From a virus: 23,737 nucleotides of DNA. Positions 1-7,997 of this stretch are shown here, piece after piece (position 1 is the first letter of the stretch; each line of letters starts with the position of its first letter). Where the stretch lies: positions 1 through 23,737 of the IMG/VR virus record IMGVR_UViG_3300025141_007001; one strand, given 5' to 3'. Made by a program: the position numbers and the translations under genes. The notes beneath the pieces are model-generated. The model had not been told where the DNA came from, did not search any database, and saw only the letters and a program-made list of their open reading frames with translations.

Positions 1-3000
1 GACATCGTCACTCTTGATCATGTTGACCAGGTTCCTCTGGGCCTTGACCACGGTCCCTTTCGATTTCCCGTACTGCGTGAGCTTCTGTCTAAGATCATCT
101 ACCGACTGAGGACCTTTATCTTTATTAGTCAGCCGCCGTGTCCACTGGGCTGGCCCGGCGAGGGGCCATCCAGTGAGGGGACTGATCCCGGTGGCGATCT
201 TCTGGCCTGCTCGCATCAAGTCTTTCTGCCACTCAGTATTGCCAGTCTCGTTGACCCGTTTCTCTACCGCCTTGCTCATACCCTCCATGAACAGGGCAAC
301 CCCTGCGGCGGTCTGGTCGGCCCCGCCGGAGATGATATTCAGACGCATGAACTGTTGTCGACCGTAGCCCTTACCTTCACGCAGATGGTTCTTTGCATAG
401 GTGGTGGCCGAGTTCACAATGTCGCCACCGATGATCCAGTTGCCGAACAATCGGTTGACTCCAGTGACCAGGACGTCGCCAAGTTCATGGTCACGCCCCT
501 GGATCAGGGCTTCAACCCCAGTACCTATAGCCGTCACTCCGGCGGCATTGATCAACAACGGGACGCTGATCTCTTTAGCCAGCCTGGCGTGATCCTTGAT
601 TGTCTTCTGACTGGCATTGAATTTAGACGAAGCCATGATCGCCATATTGAGATTCTTATTTCTCTGACTACTGAACATCAGGCCTGGGACCAGGAGTTTC
701 CATGCAGGGTTACCTGCGGCATGCAGGACCAATTGCGACACGGTGGTCACGCCCCAGGTCGGCTGAGTGTATTGGATAGTCTTGTGTGCCAGGTCGGCTG
801 TGTATTCGAGAAGGCCCATGCCCTTCAGGCCTTTCGACTGGCCTTGAAGTTTGGCCCCTCTCCAGATATTCATAATCACTGCGGAGTCAGCCATATGGAT
901 CGGCTTCAAGCCAAGCTCTACAAGGGGAGTTGAGGCTCCGTAGAATTGCCGGACGCTCTCACCGACCGCTGCATCTGGGGTCATTATGTTGTGAGCCGAT
1001 CCCAGGAGCCTTGCCCGGATGGAAGCGGCAAACGGATTCTTATCTGCGAACATCAGAATCTCGTTCTTGGTCTTGGAAAAGAGTGCCGGGTTAGATGCCC
1101 GTGGGTCAGTCATAAACTTAGCAGGTATCACGTTCATCGCGTTGGCCAAGGACAATGTCTGGTATGCCCAGACCTGGGGCTTCAACCCGAGGATGCCGAC
1201 GTTGGCCTTTTTGACGAAGTTGCCGAGCACCTGGTCGAGCACCGTTCGCGGCTTGGTTTCCAGGCCCTCGAATTTCTCGACCATCTCATTGAGACTGCGG
1301 AGCATCTTCTTTCCGCCCTTGAACCTGTCGAGTACGGAGTTTTGGAACTTCTGATTACCGAGCATTCGCTTGGCGTTATGCACCGACTCGGCGGAGGATA
1401 TGAACTTGTACCGTCGATTCATACCGGCGAAGAATTCACTAAACGCATCCCCGACATGGATCGGCTGGTTGCCACCCTTCCGCTCTTTGAGGATGCCCAT
1501 GCGTTCCAGGGCAACCTTGGTGAATGTCTCTATAAAACTGCTCGGCTCCTTGTCTTCGAACTTAAAGCTCCGGCGGCGGGGAGTGACGTCGGTCCTGGTG
1601 AAGACGTCAAATCCCATCGTGGAATTTGATACGCGATTCATCTCAGCGATCAGCTCCGGCGAGTTGAACCTGGAGTGGAGCTCCTGGGCAATGGCCACCT
1701 CGGTCTTGGTCGCGGATTTCTGAATAGCCTTGATGTCTCTTGCGGTCAGCTTATACGCTTGTCTTCCATCAAAAGTAATACCCTCTGATGTATCCTTCAG
1801 CACTTGATGCCTGGTATCAGGATCGAGCATGTGCATCAGGAAATGAATTCTCTGGGCCGGAGTAATCTTGATACTCTTGGCTCTCTTGCCATAGCTACTG
1901 ATAGCGTCGGGCAATTCGACCTTGACCCGAACAGCTCCGGCCTGTCCGCCGGTCAGCTTGCTCACCAGGTTCCTGGACAGGCTGCGACCGGACATCAGGC
2001 TGTCGCTCATCTGTTCGACGTCTTTGAATTTCAACCCGAGCTTCTTCATAAAATTAGTCGGGGAATCAAAAGACTCCTTATACTGGAGCTGATTGAATCT
2101 TCCTTCGCTCCGTTCTGGATCGCGGATCAGCGTCCTGAACGTCTCGCCTTTATCACCGGCCATGCGAAACACATTGACTGTATTATTGTGTTGCTCTGAC
2201 CAGAACAACTTGCCGATAGCATTGGCTGCACCCTTGGTCTTCGATGTCGCAGGTTCATGCTCGCCAATCTCCAGTGCATGCTTAGGCTTGTGTCTAACCT
2301 TCATCTCTTCGAGGGAAGACTCCATAACTTTGTCGGCGTCACGGGCTTTGCCCTTGCCTATGAATACCTTCTTTAGTCTGTCGTTGTTAACCGCCATCTT
2401 GATCGCCGCAGTGATCGACCTGAGCTCCGGCGTCGACAAGTGGTGCTCACTCCTGGATGTAGCATCCCGCAGGATATTTCTTGCATTGTCATAGAGCACC
2501 TTGTGGATGTCGCCGACGTCAGCCTCGAAATTGGCGATTAAAACTTCAGCCTTATTGAGTGCGTCGAGCGACGGGGTCTTAAGTGCGATCCCATCGGTGA
2601 TCTCCTCGACCTTAGACAACAGTATGGCATTCTCTCTATTCTTAGGGATCGAATTCATCACCCTTTTCAACTCAGAGACTTCGTAGTTGCGTGTAGCTTT
2701 TTCGACATACTCGTTGATCTTGTCGGTCGCTAGTTGGATGGCCTTGGTATCACCAGCCTTGATCTTCTGGAGCCCAGGCATGATCTGCTTGAACATCTTG
2801 GGCGGGAGCCGCAAGCTGGCTTCACGCATCAGGTCGCCGGTCGTCTGAACCTGCTCGGCCACCCCGAAGGCGAAACCCCGGTGCGATGCCGTCTCAGAGG
2901 CCTTGTGGAGCAATGTGTTGACCGCTGCTGGCGTGTAAGCCATTTCCTCTGGCAGAGGCTGGCCCACCAGCTTCTGCTCTCTAGAGCGAATCCTGGCGAT

Positions 3001-6000
3001 TACACGGTTGAGCTGCCGGACGTCGGTCGCGGCCTTGACCGCTGGCTCGTACTTGGAGTAGTCACCGCCGATGGTATTCCTGGCCCAGGCCTCGACCGAT
3101 GCCTTCTGCTCAGTCAGGTCTTTGCCGCCGAGGGCGTGAGCGGTATCAGCAACGAGCCCTTCGCTCTTCAGTCGGCTGACCAGGGCATCCCTCTGGGAGA
3201 CGAGATTTCCACCGGCCCCGATATTCGGGTCCTTCGCGATGGATGCACCGATCATGTCAGCGAGCTGGTTCAGGCGGTCTTCAGAGTTAGCCGTTCGTAT
3301 TTTCTTCATCCACGGCTGCATGGCTGCTTCACCCATCAGCCGCTCGCCGGTCGCGATCATGTCTTCCTTGGCATCGATCAGTTCGGCGTTCTGCTTGATC
3401 GCAGCCTTGAATGCATTGGTAGCCGACTCGGCGGACTTCCTGATGCCAGCCGTTAACGCCTGGGCTTCAGTGAGGGTTTTCTCATCACGCTTACCCATCA
3501 GCCCGAGGATGCGAGTTTTTGTTCCAGTCTTTTTCCATTCAGAGGGAGTGTGATCATTGGCCAAGATACCAGCCGCCTTGACCAGGGCGTCGGCCTGGGT
3601 CCCGATCTGGTCGCCGTACCTGGCGATGAATTCTTGTTTGAGTTGGTTGGCCTTGAAAGTTCCGGTGACGATTTTCGCCGCACCCCATACGGCTGCATCG
3701 AACATCATGTCCGGGTTCTTGATGAACGCATTCATCGATCCGGCGGATGATGCGATCTTTTTGCCCAGGCGAACTTCGGCTTCCTTGCCTGCCTGTTTAG
3801 CCTTGCCGACAAGGCCAGGTAAAACCTTGCGGTGCTCCGGCATCTTGTCGGGATTCTTGGCGTAGAACTCGTTCAGTTCTTTTTCGGTGGCATCGCTGAA
3901 CGCATCAAGACGGGTGTTGTATTTGTCTACCGCTTGCTTGATTTGTCTTTCTTCGAAAGCGATATTCGCCAGTCTTGATCCTTTCTGAGCGTTTCGAAGA
4001 ATTTTTCGGTGTACTTCGGAAGCAACCTTTTTGTCGAGCCACTCGAAGTCTCCTGCGGACTCGAAGAACTCGACTCGCTCGGCTTCGGTGGGGAAGTATT
4101 TGTCGAGGAGTTTTCTTTGGTTTTTAGGGATTCGGTCAAGCCAGTATTGGTTTCTTGGTTCGGCATTTCTCAGCTTCTCCTTTAACTTGTGTATATTGGC
4201 CTTCATCGCAGCCTGGTCGGGAATATAATCATAGCCATATTTTGTTTTGAAGCCAACCATATCAGATGCCATGTTCTGAACATGGTCAGGAAGGGTTTTC
4301 ATAACTATGTCAGCGAATTCATTTTCCGTTATCTTAGTTTTTTTGCCAAACTCTTTTTCAGTGGGGACCAAGTCGAATCGAGTGCCGTCCGCACTCCACT
4401 CGGTGATCATTTCATTAGCATAGCCCCTGGCTTTAAGCTCCTTTTTAATAGCCTCGGAAGCAACGAGGTTACTTTCAAAGCCCTTAATAAATACACTAGG
4501 GACTGGAGTTGTGTCTTTATGTTTAGTTCCTTTGGATATGTCGACAATCTTGTGTGCGGCGGCAGCGTCCTGGTCTGTCCATAAACCCACAAATGACAAT
4601 ACAGCTTGCCTCTGGTTGGGCGTGGCATCTCCCTTCATCGGCACTCGGACGATCATCGAGGTGGCGTCCAGGTATGACCCGGTCGAGCCCCGGACATTTG
4701 TCTCAGTCGCCTTTTGGTCCCCGACTCCGATCCTGCGTATGTCCGTCGTCTTGGGATCGCCACCCTTTGCCGACAGGTCAGGCTTCTTACCAGTGATAGC
4801 AGCATATAGCCAGGTGTAGATTTTATGTTGAGCTATCTTTCCTGTAATTGTTTTGTATTTGCCCTTGGTTTCAAACAGGTCAGTGGCCAGAGTTTTTTGT
4901 ATGTGCCAGTACCCATCCTTAGCACCTTTACCACCAAGACCCCGTGCAACCAGTTTGGGGTCGCCTGTCGCTCGGGCTTCAGCCGCCAACTCACGGGCTC
5001 TCTTTCCCTGCGGGGTGAGCAGGGTATTCATCTCAGCCGTCATAAAGCTTGAATCTGCAAACTCCTTGGCCGTAACCCCTCGCACCGCATAGGTGAAGCT
5101 CGGATGATTAAGTACATTCCTGTCTATATACTCAACCCCGTTCTTGTCACTTGGAACCTTGATACCGAATTTCTTCAGTTCCCCTATTTGGTGAACGAAG
5201 GCTTCTTCAAATGTTCCGACCACATGTGCAGGGGCGTTTTTGATAACGTCGCGATTCATCCAGTACAACGCCTGGAGCTGCCAGGTCTGGAACGGCTCCT
5301 CTCCTGGCTTCAGATTCTTGTTAAGCCTTTTAGCTTGTAGACTAAGAAACTTCGATACGGTTTCATAGTCTGCCCCGTTGACGGCTGCACCCTTCTTACC
5401 GCCAAACATGTTGTTCATTATTACATCGATAGTCGGACCTGGGATCACCTTCTTAAGCCCAGACAGGTAAAGCATCGTGTCGACAAAGTTGCTTGTCTTC
5501 AGCCGGTCGCCGCCGGATATTGCCCCAGTGATCGCTCTGCCAATTGGGCCTTTGTCTAAGAAGTCAGTAATAAAACCCTTCTTACCCTGAATGCCCTCGG
5601 CTGTAGCAGAAAGCGTCCTGGACATGTTCTCTAAGACCTTGGTATTCTGGCTGGTCGCAGAGATCATATTGAAGAAAGCTTCCATCTCCTTGGGGCTCAG
5701 TCCTCTGAGATATTTCTTTGCACCACCTTCAGAAAAGAGTTCATACCAGAACCTGGATTCATTGGTCCCTCTCAATGCTTCGTGAATAAACGCTTCGGAC
5801 GGGGGCTTCATTATCGTATTTGGATTATTGGAAGATATTTTGGCTGCCTCGAAGTCAGCTAAAATCTCCGCTCCTGTCGGTAGCGTGCCAGACTTCACAT
5901 TGCCCTTGCGAAGCGATTCGAACTTGCCCCCGGTCGCAGTGGGGACCGATACCCCGGTGTCCCTCGGGGCGTTGTACTTCGTTGGCTCCAGCCGGTGAGG

Positions 6001-7992
6001 GTAGACCAGCTTGTATTGTTCCAGGCTCCTGTTCAACGTCGAGTGAGCCTTAACGATCTCTGTAGAATCCTCAAACAACTTAGCCACATATGGCTTAATG
6101 TCTTTGCCGTGCTCCTTGATCATCTCTTTGCTGAACTCGGCCAGGGTCATCGTGCCAGCCCCGAGCTTCGCCGCTCCGATGATCGCATAGTCCGGGAGGT
6201 CGGCGGTATTGAACAACGGGTTGAGCTTGGACTTGATGTAGCCGCCCTGGCGTTTGGTGATACGCTCGATGGCCTGGTCGGCTGAGAGATTAAGCGAATC
6301 CTTAAGAGTCGCCCCGGAAGCCCCAGGGGCCGATAGGGGGGACTTGCCCTGTTCGACCACCTGGAGCTCGGGGCTATCAGCCTCGGTATCCTCTGGTAGT
6401 CGGCCACCGGAGGCTTGACCCGGTAACACACCGGGTACAGTAAATTCTGCTCTAGATTCATAATCTCTTATCGACTGTTCCAATTTGCTTACTCTCGGAA
6501 CGTCGACCGGCTCTTCGCCTTGGTCAATTCGCTTGGAGTTCAATCGATCAATTGTGTCTCTGTATTGCTGTTCGCTGATATACCGCTCTAGCTTCATATT
6601 CTCCAGGCCGTCTAATACCTTAGAATACTGAGCTCTGCTCAGACTCTCTTGCGAAATACCCTTACGGTCTAACCTGGTCTTGCCCCCATGCTTAAACCCG
6701 AAGCCGCCGCCAAGCTTCAATCCTGCAACCATTGCAATGAACCTGGTGGCCTCACCCATATTGTGCATCCGCTGGATTTCATTTTGATACTCGGATAGAT
6801 TTGGATCATTGACCTGATCTGATGACGCCCAGATTTCAAACGGCATCTTGCCGAGCATTTTAACAAATTCTACAGGAGCCCCAGCTATCTCTTTGGCGTT
6901 GACATCTCCGCCCTGTTGAAATGCGGTAAGAGCTGATAGGAACCCAGATGTCCCGGCTACGCCCTGAATAATCTTACCGAGGCCAAGACTCTTCGTTATC
7001 CCTTGATATAAATTCTTGCCTAATTTGGCAGTACCCAATAACGGGTTGCCGGGGAACGGAACAAACGGTGCAATCTCTGCTGCATTCTTGGCAAAGATTC
7101 TCTCCAGCTCACCCTTCTTGGTATCAGACTTGAAACCGCCGAGCATCTCCTGGACGCCTTCTCCAGTGAGTGCGTCAGCCATCTCATATCGATCCATGCC
7201 GCCAGTGATGAAGTCTGGCAATACCGCACTGGCAATGGCCGTGCCTTTGTCTAACAGGCCAATCTTTTCTAGCCACCTGGCTGCGGGGTGAATTATTGAA
7301 CCTGTCGCCCCACCGAGTCCTTCAAGCACCGCAAATTCCCGGTCAGTCGACCCGACAGTGCTCGGCGTCTCTTGTGCTCCTGCATTACGCATTGACCGGT
7401 CATATGTTCCATCGTCAGTCAGCTCGCCGCTCGGATGGGCCGGGTTGACATCAAACAGAGTGTCGGGGCTCGGTAGGCCCAGACCTTGATCCTGCGGGGC
7501 GAAACCCATCTCCGGCAAACCAGGCAAGTTTTCGTCGGCATTAAAGAAAGCGGAGAGCCCCCGTGTCTCTCGACCGAGGGCGTGCTCGTTGGCGTTGTCG
7601 ATAATGTGTTGCGGGATCAGGTCCGGCCTGCCAGGCGGGACATTCATTAGGAGTTCGACATCCGAGTACGAAGTGGTCGAGGTGATGGTCGGAATCTCCC
7701 GACCGTCGACGTTCACCGAGAACTCGGTCATGTCCAGCCCATCCGGCCTGGTGAATGTGCCTTGGAAGCCAGGGCCTTTGATCGATCCATCAGGACGTAC
7801 AGCGTCGGGTCTGTAAGGGGTCGGGAAGCTCTGTAACGGCTGAGAGACTACTGGCGGTCCCATTGGAGCCTGGGGCAGCCCAGGAGCCCGTGACGCAGCG
7901 TACTGGTCAAACGTCTTTGGCTCGGGCTGCGGCATCCACTGTTGGGACCGCTTTCGCTTGCGGAGCTCTTCATCTACCGGGGGGAGCGGCAT
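1..7992 (-). CDS. Giant multidomain internal virion (ejection) protein, 3' end outside window
   Basis: Starting at the ATG at 7992, I read every codon to position 1 and found no stop, so at least 2664 residues are encoded and the C-terminus lies outside the window. A GGAGG at 8002-8006 precedes the start, and the upstream gene ends 5 bases away. Residues 66-150 form a small module with KGPGFQG, RPDG and EIPT motifs that I recall in other phage virion proteins. Residues about 745-915 (RFWYELF, ISATSQNTK, PTIDVIMNN, QTWQLQALYW) resemble a phage domain I know as DUF7178. Residues about 1200-2060 look mainly helical. From about 2118 to the edge the sequence (TPRRR, GLKPQVWAYQ, TQPTW, then a hydrophobic stretch near 2468-2490) resembles the C-terminal region of very large phage and polyvalent proteins. 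No HExxH, no lysozyme motif and no T7-like RNA polymerase motif was seen. Its place corresponds to T7 gene 16, so a DNA-ejection role is inferred. Confidence 0.85.
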   Translation of the reverse strand, partial: MPLPPVDEELRKRKRSQQWMPQPEPKTFDQYAASRAPGLPQAPMGPPVVSQPLQSFPTPYRPDAVRPDGSIKGPGFQGTFTRPDGLDMTEFSVNVDGREIPTITSTTSYSDVELLMNVPPGRPDLIPQHIIDNANEHALGRETRGLSAFFNADENLPGLPEMGFAPQDQGLGLPSPDTLFDVNPAHPSGELTDDGTYDRSMRNAGAQETPSTVGSTDREFAVLEGLGGATGSIIHPAARWLEKIGLLDKGTAIASAVLPDFITGGMDRYEMADALTGEGVQEMLGGFKSDTKKGELERIFAKNAAEIAPFVPFPGNPLLGTAKLGKNLYQGITKSLGLGKIIQGVAGTSGFLSALTAFQQGGDVNAKEIAGAPVEFVKMLGKMPFEIWASSDQVNDPNLSEYQNEIQRMHNMGEATRFIAMVAGLKLGGGFGFKHGGKTRLDRKGISQESLSRAQYSKVLDGLENMKLERYISEQQYRDTIDRLNSKRIDQGEEPVDVPRVSKLEQSIRDYESRAEFTVPGVLPGQASGGRLPEDTEADSPELQVVEQGKSPLSAPGASGATLKDSLNLSADQAIERITKRQGGYIKSKLNPLFNTADLPDYAIIGAAKLGAGTMTLAEFSKEMIKEHGKDIKPYVAKLFEDSTEIVKAHSTLNRSLEQYKLVYPHRLEPTKYNAPRDTGVSVPTATGGKFESLRKGNVKSGTLPTGAEILADFEAAKISSNNPNTIMKPPSEAFIHEALRGTNESRFWYELFSEGGAKKYLRGLSPKEMEAFFNMISATSQNTKVLENMSRTLSATAEGIQGKKGFITDFLDKGPIGRAITGAISGGDRLKTSNFVDTMLYLSGLKKVIPGPTIDVIMNNMFGGKKGAAVNGADYETVSKFLSLQAKRLNKNLKPGEEPFQTWQLQALYWMNRDVIKNAPAHVVGTFEEAFVHQIGELKKFGIKVPSDKNGVEYIDRNVLNHPSFTYAVRGVTAKEFADSSFMTAEMNTLLTPQGKRARELAAEARATGDPKLVARGLGGKGAKDGYWHIQKTLATDLFETKGKYKTITGKIAQHKIYTWLYAAITGKKPDLSAKGGDPKTTDIRRIGVGDQKATETNVRGSTGSYLDATSMIVRVPMKGDATPNQRQAVLSFVGLWTDQDAAAAHKIVDISKGTKHKDTTPVPSVFIKGFESNLVASEAIKKELKARGYANEMITEWSADGTRFDLVPTEKEFGKKTKITENEFADIVMKTLPDHVQNMASDMVGFKTKYGYDYIPDQAAMKANIHKLKEKLRNAEPRNQYWLDRIPKNQRKLLDKYFPTEAERVEFFESAGDFEWLDKKVASEVHRKILRNAQKGSRLANIAFEERQIKQAVDKYNTRLDAFSDATEKELNEFYAKNPDKMPEHRKVLPGLVGKAKQAGKEAEVRLGKKIASSAGSMNAFIKNPDMMFDAAVWGAAKIVTGTFKANQLKQEFIARYGDQIGTQADALVKAAGILANDHTPSEWKKTGTKTRILGLMGKRDEKTLTEAQALTAGIRKSAESATNAFKAAIKQNAELIDAKEDMIATGERLMGEAAMQPWMKKIRTANSEDRLNQLADMIGASIAKDPNIGAGGNLVSQRDALVSRLKSEGLVADTAHALGGKDLTEQKASVEAWARNTIGGDYSKYEPAVKAATDVRQLNRVIARIRSREQKLVGQPLPEEMAYTPAAVNTLLHKASETASHRGFAFGVAEQVQTTGDLMREASLRLPPKMFKQIMPGLQKIKAGDTKAIQLATDKINEYVEKATRNYEVSELKRVMNSIPKNRENAILLSKVEEITDGIALKTPSLDALNKAEVLIANFEADVGDIHKVLYDNARNILRDATSRSEHHLSTPELRSITAAIKMAVNNDRLKKVFIGKGKARDADKVMESSLEEMKVRHKPKHALEIGEHEPATSKTKGAANAIGKLFWSEQHNNTVNVFRMAGDKGETFRTLIRDPERSEGRFNQLQYKESFDSPTNFMKKLGLKFKDVEQMSDSLMSGRSLSRNLVSKLTGGQAGAVRVKVELPDAISSYGKRAKSIKITPAQRIHFLMHMLDPDTRHQVLKDTSEGITFDGRQAYKLTARDIKAIQKSATKTEVAIAQELHSRFNSPELIAEMNRVSNSTMGFDVFTRTDVTPRRRSFKFEDKEPSSFIETFTKVALERMGILKERKGGNQPIHVGDAFSEFFAGMNRRYKFISSAESVHNAKRMLGNQKFQNSVLDRFKGGKKMLRSLNEMVEKFEGLETKPRTVLDQVLGNFVKKANVGILGLKPQVWAYQTLSLANAMNVIPAKFMTDPRASNPALFSKTKNEILMFADKNPFAASIRARLLGSAHNIMTPDAAVGESVRQFYGASTPLVELGLKPIHMADSAVIMNIWRGAKLQGQSKGLKGMGLLEYTADLAHKTIQYTQPTWGVTTVSQLVLHAAGNPAWKLLVPGLMFSSQRNKNLNMAIMASSKFNASQKTIKDHARLAKEISVPLLINAAGVTAIGTGVEALIQGRDHELGDVLVTGVNRLFGNWIIGGDIVNSATTYAKNHLREGKGYGRQQFMRLNIISGGADQTAAGVALFMEGMSKAVEKRVNETGNTEWQKDLMRAGQKIATGISPLTGWPLAGPAQWTRRLTNKDKGPQSVDDLRQKLTQYGKSKGTVVKAQRNLVNMIKSDDV

Positions 7993-7997
7993 TTTAA

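Noticed and set aside
355-3456. Long plus-strand open frames at 355-933, 946-1629 and 2734-3456 (192-240 residues)
   Set aside because: They lie in the frame exactly antisense to the giant gene's codons, have no ribosome sites at their starts and encode His/Leu/Arg-rich low-quality sequence. They follow from the codon usage of the minus strand.
1-7992. N4-type virion RNA polymerase
   Set aside because: The size fits, but I could not find the T7-family motif A or B patterns, including the R-K-YG type helix motif, anywhere in the 2664 residues read.
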